Below are positions 54,787-64,000 of a stretch of 64,000 nt of DNA, piece by piece. Positions within the stretch are counted from its first letter, which is position 1. Each line of letters opens with the position of its first letter. Where the stretch lies: NCBI GenBank assembly GCA_010645155.1, contig CM021317.1, positions 11,926,658 to 11,990,657 on the forward strand, given 5' to 3'. The notes beneath the pieces are model-generated. The model saw nothing but the letters and a program-made list of their open reading frames with translations. It did no database searches and was not told the DNA's origin. The position numbers were made by a program, and so were the translations under genes. The DNA comes from Tigriopus japonicus. Its lineage: Eukaryota; Arthropoda; Copepoda; Harpacticoida; Harpacticidae.

Positions 54787-56865
54787 CTAGTGACTCCTTT
54801 GTAACGTAGTTTTTTGGTAATAGTGCGGGGCCAAGATCTCAAGCCAAGTGGGATCAATCACAGTAATATCTTTCATATGAACCTTCTTGCTATGGGCCAA
54901 CTCGGTAAAAACTACCCAAGAAGGCTGTTTCAAGGTGTACAAAACGGAAGTCGGATGAACCGACAAAGGGATGTCACCTCGAATGGTCCGATAAGAGCCA
55001 GACATGTGATAATAAGCCGCATTCGGAAACAACCCCGACACAATACATCTTCGGATTTCGTCCATGTCCGATGAATACTGAATAGGCACATCATATCGTT
55101 TCAAAGTCCGAATTAATTGCTCGAAGAGTTGCTCGGCCCGTTTGAGACCCTTGTACTTTAAGAAATGTTGTTGGCACCATAGCTTAATATCCCACTGTTT
55201 CTGCTTAAGGTAGGTGTTAAACACGTTTAACAATGTCAGATGATCGCCTTCGGCCACTTCAAATTTTCGTTTCATTACACGAGCTCGATTTCCGGCTTGA
55301 CCTCCCGGTGGTTTTATGAAAATATTCTCGATTTGAAGCATGGCGATTATGGCCGCAATTTCTCGGGAACATTTAAATTTGGCCGAGGAAAACAACATTT
55401 TTGAAAGCGTGGGATGAATTGGGAGCTCGGACATGTTTTCGCCCAAAGGCTTGGTTAGATGACCGTTATCGTCGATAGCTCCCAATGCATACAGGAGCTC
55501 CAATGAGGACATCAGGTTCTTGGAAGGTGGAGCACTGGGAAACTCGAAGCGAACCACATTATCAATGCCCAGAGCTTTCAATTGAAGCACAGCCGTACTC
55601 AAATCTGTGCGCTGCATCTCTGGTGGCGTGTTTAAAGGCAATTTTTGGAAATCCTCTTCTCGACAAAGTCGGTAACATTGACCAGGACGAGTTCGACCCG
55701 CTCGTCCAGCTCTTTGTTCAGCGGAAGCTTGTGAGATCTCGGTAACGATCAAAGCATCCACATTCGTATCAGCATTGTACCATTTGAGTTTCACAAACCC
55801 GCTGTCGATCACATAAACGATCCCTTCGATCGTAATAGAAGTTTCAGCAATATTGGTGGCCACCACAATCTTCCGATATCCTCTGAGAGACGGTCGAAAC
55901 ACCTTGAGTTGATCTTGAGGAGGTAACGAGCCATACATGGGCAAAGGCCAGATTTTTAGCCCGTGTTTACTGTGCTTGTCAGAAGTCCGTTCTTTGAGTA
56001 GAGAAACACAATGATCCACTTCATCCATTCCCGTGAGGAATACTAAGATATCGCCGGGAGGTTCGCGTTCATGTAATTTTAAAACCGTTTCTACGGCTCC
56101 TTGGACATAATTCGGACACGGTTCGTTCAAGTAAAACACCTCGACCGAAAAGTTTGATCCACTGATGCTCATAATAGAAGCCGTGTCCTTGGTCACGTCC
56201 TTGGTGCGATTGCCGTTGAAGAAATCGCGAATGTATTCGGCATCTACCGTGGCTGAAGAAATGATAACACGCAAATCGCGACGTTTCCGCAAGATTTTTT
56301 TCATCAAACCCATGATGATGTCGATTTGAGCCGTTCGCTCGTGAACCTCGTCCAGCATGATCACAGAGTAGGATTTCAGAAGCGGATCACCCATCATCTC
56401 CCGGACCAAAATGCCTTCCGTCATGTACTTGATCTTGGTCTTGGCTCGATCAAACCACTCGTCAAATCGAATACTGTAACCAACTAATTCACCCATGGGA
56501 CAATGCTTTTCCTCCGCCACACGAGCAGCCAAAGTGGTGGCGGCAACTCGTCGCGGTTCCGTGATTCCAATCATTTGGCCTTCTTCTTGACACCAACCCG
56601 CTTCCACGAGATATTGAGGGATTTGTGTGGATTTGCCACTGCCCGTTTCGCCCACAATAATAACGACTTGGAATTTCTCCAACATGTAAAGGATGTGATC
56701 ACGGGTCTTGAAAATGGGCAACTTTTGTCTTTGAGCGGCCAGTCCAAGCGATGGCGTGGAATTGTAGACGAAGGTGGTGTCCTTTTGAGCATCAACGTCA
56801 AGCTTGTCCTCGGTCCATGGGATGAAATCATCGTCCTTGGGCTTTAAGAACCCTTTCCCGGACAT
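54787..56865 (-). CDS. dhx35: DEAH-box RNA helicase DHX35
   Basis: A spliceosome-associated DEAH/RHA helicase found in C-complex spliceosomes. The 692-residue intronless product has the full motif set: Walker A GETGSGKST at 72-80, motif Ia TEPRRVAAT, motif II DEVH at 172-175, motif III SAT near 204, NIAETSITIEGIVYVIDSG, and motif VI QRAGRAGRTRPGQCYRL, then the winged-helix/ratchet and OB-fold region ending in LEILAPHYYQKTTL. The HEILAPHYY-type tail, the N-terminal VYN.....L..QRQKLP pattern and the length (human about 703) fit DHX35 better than DHX15 or DHX8. Motif II carries Val instead of Ala (DEVH). A 5' UTR intron may end just upstream of the ATG (TTTCAG|GTCATG). Confidence 0.92.
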   Translation of the reverse strand: MSGKGFLKPKDDDFIPWTEDKLDVDAQKDTTFVYNSTPSLGLAAQRQKLPIFKTRDHILYMLEKFQVVIIVGETGSGKSTQIPQYLVEAGWCQEEGQMIGITEPRRVAATTLAARVAEEKHCPMGELVGYSIRFDEWFDRAKTKIKYMTEGILVREMMGDPLLKSYSVIMLDEVHERTAQIDIIMGLMKKILRKRRDLRVIISSATVDAEYIRDFFNGNRTKDVTKDTASIMSISGSNFSVEVFYLNEPCPNYVQGAVETVLKLHEREPPGDILVFLTGMDEVDHCVSLLKERTSDKHSKHGLKIWPLPMYGSLPPQDQLKVFRPSLRGYRKIVVATNIAETSITIEGIVYVIDSGFVKLKWYNADTNVDALIVTEISQASAEQRAGRAGRTRPGQCYRLCREEDFQKLPLNTPPEMQRTDLSTAVLQLKALGIDNVVRFEFPSAPPSKNLMSSLELLYALGAIDDNGHLTKPLGENMSELPIHPTLSKMLFSSAKFKCSREIAAIIAMLQIENIFIKPPGGQAGNRARVMKRKFEVAEGDHLTLLNVFNTYLKQKQWDIKLWCQQHFLKYKGLKRAEQLFEQLIRTLKRYDVPIQYSSDMDEIRRCIVSGLFPNAAYYHMSGSYRTIRGDIPLSVHPTSVLYTLKQPSWVVFTELAHSKKVHMKDITVIDPTWLEILAPHYYQKTTLQRSH

Positions 56866-56930
56866 GACCTGAAATTTGAGCGAAATAACTAAAACTTAGA
56901 GTTGGTTAATGATAGATGAGATGCAAAAAG

Positions 56931-56936
56931 TTTATT
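56931..56936 (-). terminator. Probable poly(A) signal of the PWWP3A-like gene
   Basis: AATAAA on the minus strand, 44 bases after the stop codon at 56980 and about 65 bases from the DHX35 start. The two genes are packed head to tail. Confidence 0.55.
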
Positions 56937-56979
56937 GATGGAAGGGATTCAAATTCATTCTTTCTATTCTTTGGCAGTA

Positions 56980-58458
56980 TCAGAAGAAATCGTCTGGAGG
57001 TAGGAACTCTTGAATCGGTGTCAGATACAATCGTTCGGCCTCTTTGCGGCTGAGATCATGCTTGTCTTGAAGGTATCGAATGCATCCCTCGGGCACGAGA
57101 CAATGCTCCACATAATGGTCCATGAAAATGGCGTCGCGTTTGGTGATGGCCGCGAATCGTTGGGAGTCAAACACGTGGTCAACCAGGAACTCGTGCAGTT
57201 TTAAAATGGTCACATTGTCATCCTCCAAGAAAGTGGGCGAGGTCAAACGGAGAATCACAGACTCGAGTACACCCATTTTGGCTCGTTTGCCACTCGTGAA
57301 GATTTTGTGTCGTCGACTTGGAATGCGATCTGACATGACGGCTTTGAGATGGGATCGCGCCGATTCAGTTTGAAACCAAGTCAAGATCTCTTGGTTGCGA
57401 TCCGAGGGTTGAACTCTCCTTTGTTTCGAAGGCCGATTTGGAAACTCTTGGACTTCCTGAAGATCGCGATCACTTTCCTCTTCGCCTTCTTCTGACACAT
57501 TATTCTTTGAATTATCATGGCTGAGAACCTCGGCCGTCTGATTGTGGGTCGCCATTGGTTCTTCTGGACTTGATGGCTTCTTGAACTGATTCAGGTACAT
57601 ATCTCGGCAATTGACCGCTCTGACAAGGAATTCCGAAGCACGAATGGCTTTGAACTGTTTGCGATAGTCGAAGAAATCGTAAACTACATCCAATTGATAC
57701 TGCAAGGCTTTCCGATAATCACTATAAACACACTTCAAAACCGGATCCAAATCTGCCGATTCCTTCTCTAAATCCCCGCGACTTCCGCGGATCTTGTCCA
57801 ATATCACATGCGTATATTCGGGTTTGTACCGATAAATATGCCCATAATTCACTCTTTCCACCCATTTATTGACGTGATCAAAGCGTTCAAAGCCATTGTT
57901 CACCATCAAAAGCCCGGCTTTTCGACCTTCTCCCCGCCGAGTGATCTTTCCAACCTTGACCACGTACACATACCCTCGGATATCCTCACCAGATTCTTGG
58001 AAATCCTTCAAAGATCGCTGCCAATCACTGATCTGAACCTTGCGTTTGGTCTTGGTATCCACATTGTAGACGAATAACCGCCAAACGATATCGTTCTTGT
58101 GAAAAGGGATCTTACGCCGTTTCAAATCTAATTCCTGTTGATAGAGAACATCTCGAGTTTTAGGATCGGTGGGAAGTTCATCCCCGGAAGAATCGGAATA
58201 CGCTAAAAAGGCTTCCAGATCAAAGGGACATGAAGCATCTTCTTTCTTTGGAGAGGAAGAGGAACTACCGGGTTCATTGACGGGGTCAAACGCGTCTGTT
58301 TGAGAAGATGCAGGAGATGGGCAGAGCGTAGTTGAAGGTGAAGGTGAAGAAAGGAGCGTTGTAGAATCGCATAGTGTTGTGGAACATACTGAGGAGGAAG
58401 AGGAAGAGACCAGAAACGAGGTCTGGGACAGGGATTGAGACACTTCGAGTGGTTCCAT
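56980..58458 (-). CDS. Nuclear protein with PWWP3A/MUM1-like C-terminal domain (tentative)
   Basis: The 492-residue intronless protein has a Ser/Thr-rich N-terminus, a conserved-looking central region (FDLEAFLAYSDSSGDE, FHKNDIVWRLFVYNVD, VKVGKITRRGEGRKAGLL, GHIYRYKPEYTHVILDKI), an acidic/basic linker (EEGEEESDRDLQEVQE, RPSKQRRVQP) and a C-terminal helical domain. In the last part, FLEDDNVTILKLHEFLVDHV, HCLVPEGCIRYLQDKHDLS and KEAERLYLTP follow the spacing of the C-terminal domain of PWWP3A (MUM1): an LEDD, a Leu-Val-Pro-Glu-(A/G)-x-I and an EA-E-x-Y block. A recognisable PWWP fold is not evident in the centre. The function is unknown; a chromatin-linked role is inference from this distant similarity and the charge pattern. 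Confidence 0.6.
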   Translation of the reverse strand: MEPLEVSQSLSQTSFLVSSSSSSVCSTTLCDSTTLLSSPSPSTTLCPSPASSQTDAFDPVNEPGSSSSSPKKEDASCPFDLEAFLAYSDSSGDELPTDPKTRDVLYQQELDLKRRKIPFHKNDIVWRLFVYNVDTKTKRKVQISDWQRSLKDFQESGEDIRGYVYVVKVGKITRRGEGRKAGLLMVNNGFERFDHVNKWVERVNYGHIYRYKPEYTHVILDKIRGSRGDLEKESADLDPVLKCVYSDYRKALQYQLDVVYDFFDYRKQFKAIRASEFLVRAVNCRDMYLNQFKKPSSPEEPMATHNQTAEVLSHDNSKNNVSEEGEEESDRDLQEVQEFPNRPSKQRRVQPSDRNQEILTWFQTESARSHLKAVMSDRIPSRRHKIFTSGKRAKMGVLESVILRLTSPTFLEDDNVTILKLHEFLVDHVFDSQRFAAITKRDAIFMDHYVEHCLVPEGCIRYLQDKHDLSRKEAERLYLTPIQEFLPPDDFF

Positions 58459-59721
58459 TGCTTTCTATGAGTGATTAAATCATGGATGGAAGGAAGGAAG
58501 GAAAGAATAACAAGGTAAGGATTTAGAAGAGTGGCTTGACGTTTGTTTAGGTTGGATTTGTTTGGATCTTGATTGCTGTTTTTGTGAGCGTGACCAGGTT
58601 TTGCTTAAATAAATTTGATAATAAATTTGATAAATGGTTTGGTTTCTGACGAAATGAACTTATCATGGTTGTTTTGAACGGTTTATTTTTTACTATCAAG
58701 GAAACCAATACCTGTTGATAACTCTTGTTACAAATTTGAAAATATTTTCGGGTTTTTCATTTATAGAGTTTCCAGTTTTTTGATATTTTGGTTTTTTTTC
58801 GATCTTATTATTCATTTTATTAACTCTTCATATAACTCTTCATATCCACATCAACACATCACACCTGTATTTTTGGCGATGTACATAACTCGATATTTTC
58901 GCAACAAATTGCAACTTTTGGCATTTTACTCTCTAGATTAGCTAAACCCTGAGGGAAATTATTGGAATGACGTATTTTACAAGCACTTTCACAGGACCTT
59001 TTTGAAGAGTTCATAATGTTTTCAAATTCTTTCATTTAAAAAAAAAACTTTAGTTGAATTGAGTGCTCCTTATAACAAAAAACGGCAACTTTATCCGAGC
59101 CCTATTTGTAACACTTCTAACATCTTTCATATCTTCTTCATGAGTTCTAGGAAAACAATATCCGCGAATATTGAATTTGAGTCGCACTTAGTCACTCACC
59201 TAGAGGTCAAGCACAATTTTGAGGGACAAATTAGAGGCAATTAAGGCAAAAACAGAAAAACCCGCCAAAAAAAACGCCCGGGTGGGTTTTTTCCGGTTTA
59301 ATGTCAAACGGACAACCTAGACGTGGGGAGGGGGCGTAGATTATTGTCAAATCAACCAAGCCTTTATGGCCCCAAAAATGGCAAATCAACACTTTGCAAT
59401 GTCTGTTTTGGATCAAGAGTTTCGGTCTCACTTTCTAAGAAAAAATCGTGATTTGATTTTTAGGTTGTTTTTTTCGGTCTCGCTTTAATTGGTTCCTAAG
59501 ATTATTAGGTGAAAAATAGTTTAATGAAGCAAAAAAAATATGGACGTCGCTTTCTGAACGAAAATTGGCATATCCTTGTTTGGGCATGCAACTCTATTTG
59601 CCTGAAATTTGCACCTTCTCGTTGTGCTTCTCATATTCTTCACTGGTAGAGATTCACTTGGCGTAAATTTTTGTCTTTCAAATTCCGATTTTTTTCTAAT
59701 GACACTATAATTGGTAATTTG
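58459..59721. other. Gene-free interval
   Basis: Starts with a GGAA microsatellite (58483-58505) in the upstream region of the PWWP3A-like gene, then AT-rich sequence. No gene or RNA is recognised. Confidence 0.35.
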
Positions 59722-60029
59722 TTCTGATGTGTTTCAAGTTGGATTTTTGACAGAGTTTAGCCATTTTGGTTTTTAGGGTAAAAAATCTGACCACAACTTA
59801 AGTTTTCAACAAGCAATATACCTTATCTGCCATACAATGTGGCAGCACTTGTCATGAAATCCATTTTTTTAACTATCGATGAATCTCGAAATCGAACTAG
59901 TTCGAGTGTTGCCAAATTGGTCCCTATTTAGGTCTTTTCAAAAAGTTCTTTACAACCTGCCGCCCTTTTTAACAGCAATAAACTTCCGTGTCAAAACTGG
60001 CAGCCCTCCTGGTTCAAAACACATCATGA
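59722..60029. mobile_element. 308-bp hAT-type MITE, family TGATGTGTT, copy 3
   Basis: It begins TTCTGATGTGTTTCAAGTTG and ends TTCAAAACACATCATGA. Flanks GTAATTTG (59714-59721) and GTAATTTC (60030-60037) match in 7 of 8 positions. The interior aligns with the copies at 48995 and 49769 (for example GAACTAGTTCGAGTGTTGCC). Confidence 0.88.
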
Positions 60030-60076
60030 GTAATTTCAAATTACTAATTTGCCTATATTCATATGGCCCCTGAATG

Positions 60077-60395
60077 TCTTCCGATCTGGGAGATGAGTCA
60101 TACTGTCAGAGATATGGACAAAATATTGACAGGAAGAGCATAGATTATCTGAATTAAACTTAAACTTAACCTAACCAAACCTAACTAAGCCTAATATAAC
60201 CTAAACATACCTAAAAATACAGAAAAACAACCAGCAATTACTGAAAAACGTTTGAAACAAAAACCCTCCTAGGAGCATGAACCCCAGCTCACAAATCAGG
60301 AAGCAGGAGTGCTAGCCCTGAGCCATCACGGACTGTTGTCAGTTGAATTGCAGTTTATGTAGTGCTGCAAATGAGTCGCCTCCCAGATCGGAAGA
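60077..60395 (-). mobile_element. TIR-flanked element carrying a tRNA-like pol III promoter
   Basis: The ends TCTTCCGATCTGGGAG...TGAGTCA (60077-60100) and its inverted copy (60372-60395) form a terminal inverted repeat of about 24 bp. On the minus strand the interior has an A box-like TGGCTCAGGGCTAGC (60325 down to 60311) and a B box-like GGTTCATGCTCC (60283 down to 60272), spaced as in a tRNA gene. The region then runs into TTAGG-like repeats at 60170-60220. No intact tRNA cloverleaf can be drawn. Confidence 0.55.
60170..60220. repeat. Five CCTAA units spaced every 10 bp
   Basis: CCTAA recurs at exact 10-base intervals with differing fillers (CCTAACCAAA, CCTAACTAAG, CCTAATATAA, CCTAAACATA, CCTAAAAATA). 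The pentamer is the complement of the arthropod telomere unit TTAGG, but the period is twice as long. Confidence 0.6.
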
Positions 60396-61458
60396 TAGTT
60401 AGGGCTGATACTATATTCACTAATTTTCAACTTCCATTTTAACACTTCCTCGGAAGTCTTTCCTCTTTGAAACTGTCAGGAAAGCAAGATCAATTGCTAA
60501 AAACTTCACATCTTCAATCAATCTTGACTTGTGTTAGGAATTTTGTAAGAAATGAAATTCCATATGTCCATGCTTTCGCCATAGATTTGGTCAAAAAAAG
60601 GAGCGTAGACGGCATTATATAAAAAGCATTTTCTTAATTACACCTCTGTTAAGCCCAATTTCATGTCATTTGAACACTCCAGCGAAAAAAAACCTGTCTT
60701 TGTCTTTTGCTCCAATCTTTCACTTAGATTTTTTGTACTCCTTGCGAGTCTTTAAAAACTTTCCTTTTCATGAAGCATTTTCTGCAACAAAAATGGTTTA
60801 TTTGACTCCTTATAACAACTCTCCGTGAATCATTATGATGTGCTGAAGAGGCAATCAATGCCTTCAGATTATCTTCTCGTAGAAATGAAATACAATTGTT
60901 TTAAGAATGAAGCCAAAATTCATTGCATAACATCTCCATGGCTGATTCAATCACACATTAACAAGAATCGTTCATTTTTGCCAGACACCATTAACTCGAA
61001 CAGGGTTTCTTGAACTGGGAGCGAAAAAGTTTAGGTGCCCCAGAAAATTAAAAAAAATGTGCAAAAAGATCCACCATACAAAAAATGTTGGTGCCTTGGA
61101 TGTTCCCAAGAACAGAACCCTTCTTCTAATGCAGATTAAAACGTTCCAATCTAAATTAGCAGATCTTAGTGATTTCTAAAAAGAGTAAACTTAATTGTCT
61201 TTGGTGTAGATGTAGAATGTAGTTTGCATTTAACAAAGTATGTCATTTCGGGGACCCCAAATAATGAATAATCAGTTTTTTTTGCGTATGCGTATCTACA
61301 AATGTGTTGAAGGAAGGGATAAGCCTCTAAAAGGAGAGCCAATGGGTCTGTGAGAAAAAAATAAGAACCCAACTTTTTGATGGGGTTGTAAAATAAATTC
61401 CAAAGAGGAGTTTGAGGCAGAATAGGAACAATTTCAGCAATAACCATTCATCCCAACG
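60396..61458. other. Gene-free interval
   Basis: AT-rich sequence downstream of the DNase I-like gene. No gene, RNA or repeat family is recognised. The short open frames have no domain. Confidence 0.3.
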
Positions 61459-62754
61459 TTAAGATTTATAAAATGAAACTTGGAGCACACATTTTTTTGA
61501 CTCCGCTAGAAATCTAAGTGAAAACTTTGCGGTGGTGGAAGAACAATTACTTTGACTAATCAAAAACTTCATTTGTGCAAACAGAGAATAACTTAATAAA
61601 TGTTTGTGCTTTTGACGAAAAATTTCTACTTGGTCCACCAAGTCTTGGACCGATTGAAACACAGCATTGACCTCCAGTTGGCATTTAGCTAAATCGGAAT
61701 TCGAGAAACGATGAAACTTGAAGTAACTGTTTTCCATGAAAAAAGATTCATCCAAGGCCACTTCTGCATCTCTATGCCACTTCCAATCTCGGGTGTCTTC
61801 CAAATGGAAACCATCGACTGTCTGAACATTTTGTAACACCTTTTCATGGATAATTGGCTTCAACTGAAATTCCACAGGGAAATGATCCGACACCAATGGG
61901 ACATCGTTATTGTTGTCTTTCCATTCGTCCGTGTATCGGAACACTGATCCATCACCTTGAATGTATTTTTCAATGCTTTCGTGAACTAATATTCGATCAT
62001 AAGCTAGATTTCCGCGACCATAGGTGGTTGGCATATGATCCTTAATGATCCACTTCCATTGTGAGTCTTTGGTGAACTTTAAATCACCTTGGTCTTTCTT
62101 AGTCAGGTATGATCCACTCGCATTGAAGTCCCCCAAAACAATCATACTTGTATTTGTTTTCACAAGTTCATCACATACGTCATACAGAGCGTCTAATTCT
62201 TGTTTAACGTCCGTCGGTCTTGTATGGATTCCAACCAAAACCAAAGGGGATATCGGCAAAGCGTTCCCTTGAAAGGTGGCAACAAATGGTGGCCGTCCAA
62301 TAGCATTGTGTTCCCTGATTTCCACGTGCTTTACCTCGACTCGATTGATTTGATATATGTAAGCATAATGTTCTTTTCTCGTTGACAAACCAACACCCTT
62401 GGAAACAACTTGTTCAAAGACATTTGGTCCACGTGTGTTTAGTCTCTCCATGAGTTGTTGCAAAGGTTGTGCCTGTCGTATCTCTTGAAGGAGCACTATA
62501 TCGTAACGTTTCAGAATGCGCACTAAAGTCTTCAATTTTTCTTCATCGTTCATGAAAGCTTTGCCAAAGTTTTGAACGTTGAAAGCCCCAATGCGAATAG
62601 GTAAATGACAAACGGAACCTCCATTTTTGGAAATGATAGACAAGTCAGACAGGGATCTTTCGAAGAGAAACGACGGTTTGGGGTCAATTTGATTCTTGGA
62701 AAGGCAAGGAAGCCGATCAAATAAGCAACTACATTTTTCTAAGACACCTCCCAT
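61459..62754 (-). CDS. DNase I-family endonuclease with an acylation-type N-terminus
   Basis: The 431-residue intronless product belongs to the endonuclease/exonuclease/phosphatase fold, closest in style to DNase I and DNase I-like 3. The metal and catalytic residues are all present: FNVQNFG with Asn59, VLLQEIR with Glu91, GIHTRP with His177, VLGDFNA with Asp209 and Asn211, and SDHFPVEF with Asp290 and His291. Secreted DNases start with a signal peptide; this one starts MGGVLEKCSCLFDRLPC, a Gly2 myristoylation-type sequence with nearby cysteines, so membrane attachment on the cytosolic side is plausible (inference). Residues after about 300 form an extra 130-residue C-terminal region with no recognised domain. 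It is expected to hydrolyse DNA in a Ca/Mg-dependent manner. Confidence 0.85.
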   Translation of the reverse strand: MGGVLEKCSCLFDRLPCLSKNQIDPKPSFLFERSLSDLSIISKNGGSVCHLPIRIGAFNVQNFGKAFMNDEEKLKTLVRILKRYDIVLLQEIRQAQPLQQLMERLNTRGPNVFEQVVSKGVGLSTRKEHYAYIYQINRVEVKHVEIREHNAIGRPPFVATFQGNALPISPLVLVGIHTRPTDVKQELDALYDVCDELVKTNTSMIVLGDFNASGSYLTKKDQGDLKFTKDSQWKWIIKDHMPTTYGRGNLAYDRILVHESIEKYIQGDGSVFRYTDEWKDNNNDVPLVSDHFPVEFQLKPIIHEKVLQNVQTVDGFHLEDTRDWKWHRDAEVALDESFFMENSYFKFHRFSNSDLAKCQLEVNAVFQSVQDLVDQVEIFRQKHKHLLSYSLFAQMKFLISQSNCSSTTAKFSLRFLAESKKCVLQVSFYKS

Positions 62755-63332
62755 TGAGATGTTTTCTTTGGCTTTGAATTACTCATTGCTCAAGTCAGAA
62801 CAAATACACGATAGTAGAACTGTTAGTTAGCCCCTTATCATTAAGAGAAAGCTGTTAACCTCTAGGATAAGCTAGAGGAAGGCAACAGTTGCAACTTGCA
62901 CATGATACATCAATTCATGTATGTTTTTGTTTAAAGGGCTTCATGGGTTTGGTATTACCAGGACAACTTCATGAACTACTTTTTCTTACTCTCTTATCAA
63001 CAATCTTCATTTTCTTCATCTTGATTTATATGTGCACATTGTCATTACTCATTAAACTTGAAGGCGGGGAGAATACAATTGAAGCATGCTGTACCTGGAA
63101 CAAATGGCTTTCTCATTATTATTCACCACAAGTAGTGTGAATTATCAATGGTTGGGCAGATGTGAATTCATTCAAAAGACAGTTGAAGAAGGGGAACATC
63201 CATTTCTACACAAATCTTTTCTTTTCTTTGCATCACGTTTCATTTCCATTTATAATTTTTGTTATCTGATTACCTGAAAACGCCAAACGTTGCACCGATG
63301 TTTCTCCCAAGCCTGAATGAATAGCACTGGAG
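62755..63332. other. Upstream region of the DNase I-like gene
   Basis: Presumed promoter and 5' UTR. No other gene or repeat is recognised. Confidence 0.3.
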
Positions 63333-63562
63333 CAGGGGTTGGCAACCAATGGACATCAGCCCACATCGTTAGTGGGGCCAAGAGCCATGGGGAAAGTCCA
63401 ACAAAGTGCAGCGGGCATAGTATTGGTCTTGTGGCCCCAGAGTTATTTGAAAATAGACATGTGGGCCCATGAAGCTATAAAATATATGTTTGGAATTTGG
63501 CCCCTGACAACACAAAGTCAAATTTGGTGGGCCTTAGCCTAAAAGCTATTGCCCGACCCCTC
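63333..63562. mobile_element. hAT-type MITE, CAGGGGTYGGCAACC family, copy 3
   Basis: It begins CAGGGGTTGGCAACC and ends GCCCGACCCCTC, an imperfect inverted end. The GGGCC/GGCCC-rich interior matches the DLST intron element. A target duplication is not clear beyond CAC on both sides. Confidence 0.7.
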
Positions 63563-63693
63563 CACCAAACGCATAAAATGGAACGACACTCAAGTCTCTG
63601 TTCATTGAAAAGGCTTCTTCGTGATTCTCAAAAATTATACATTTTGGAAATGTACATAATTGGACACTGACATCAAAGGGTCACATTCAAAGG

Positions 63694-63946
63694 GAGGAGA
63701 CGTGGTGTCGTGGTTAGCGCAGTTTCCTATAGTGTGAGAGGTCCCAGGTTGGATTCTCCTCCCCGACCTTTCTCAAGGAAACTTTTAGAAGTTAATCCAC
63801 ACCCACAGACGGAGAACCATTCTGATACTGGACTTGAAATTGCCTATCGGAAATGATTTGAACGATGTGATGGCTGGCTTCGCTGGCCGGGCGAGGCTCA
63901 ATCCTCCGACCCTAGCACCAACAATCCAAAAAAAAAACATCAAAAA
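63694..63946 (+). mobile_element. tRNA-derived SINE
   Basis: The head has an A box-like GTGGTGTCGTGGTTAGCGC (63702-63720) and a B box-like GGTTGGATTCTCC (63747-63759), spaced as in a tRNA gene, but the T arm does not pair, so it is not a functional tRNA. A unique body follows, ending in a ten-A run (63928-63937) and further A-rich sequence. A fragment of its 3' part occurs at 51331-51410. Confidence 0.7.
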
Positions 63947-64000
63947 ATTTGCAAAATCAATGAACCTCATTTTGGGTTGTTCAAAGTTCTTGTGTATTTG

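Noticed and set aside
60265..60331. Candidate tRNA gene on the minus strand
   Set aside because: A and B boxes are present but no consistent cloverleaf or acceptor stem is found. It lies inside a repeat with inverted ends.
63694..63765. Candidate tRNA gene (GGAGGAG...CTCCTCC could pair as an acceptor stem)
   Set aside because: The T arm cannot form and the B box is imperfect. An A-rich 3' tail and a second partial copy point to a SINE.

Overview
This window looks like nuclear DNA of an arthropod, probably a crustacean and possibly a copepod. That is inference, based on the gene repertoire (a Brahma-type SWI/SNF ATPase, TSR3, CPSF73, DLST, cytosolic TyrRS with an EMAP II-like tail, DHX35), very short spliceosomal introns (about 55-75 bp in brm and DLST) next to many intronless genes, and the style of the repeats. 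There are no prokaryotic signatures, no operons and no CRISPR.

Layout. 0.3-5.0 kb: brm on the minus strand, six exons. 5.0-8.6 kb: a transposon block (a 155-bp MITE, a 674-bp palindrome, a 1457-bp hAT-type element). 8.6-16.2 kb: a compact cluster of TSR3 (+), a truncated CCDC93-like gene (-), a tandem pair of TMEM177 genes (+) and a HEAT-repeat gene (-). 20.5-24.1 kb: a BTB domain/Sp-type zinc-finger factor (+) converging on CPSF73 (-). 24.8-35.7 kb: two SPOP-like MATH-BTB paralogues, one broken, with hAT-type elements and a LINE ORF1/endonuclease fragment between them. 39.9-42.4 kb: DLST, six exons, with a MITE in an intron. 43-51 kb: a graveyard of transposons, including one dead LINE ORF2 split by three DNA elements. 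52.0-58.5 kb: TyrRS, DHX35 and a PWWP3A/MUM1-like gene, all on the minus strand. 61.5-62.8 kb: a DNase I-family protein. The last kilobase holds a MITE and a tRNA-derived SINE.

The genes do not form one pathway. Several act in RNA biology (TSR3 in 18S rRNA modification, CPSF73 in mRNA 3' end cleavage, DHX35 in splicing, TyrRS in translation), two in mitochondria (DLST, TMEM177) and two or three in chromatin and transcription (Brm, BTB-Sp factor, PWWP3A-like).

Most unusual points: (1) the two TMEM177 copies share a splice-acceptor position and phase, and a single upstream exon with presequence-like composition joins both in frame; (2) a BTB domain fused to a complete Btd box plus three Sp-type fingers; (3) a TyrRS with a roughly 104-residue N-terminal extension resembling the GST-C-like domains of eEF1B and CysRS; (4) many TIR elements with recognisable 8-bp target duplications, including two elements side by side sharing one target octamer, a MITE inside a MITE, and three elements inside one LINE. 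Initiation codons were moved to the first in-frame ATG wherever the longest open frame began at TTG or GTG.
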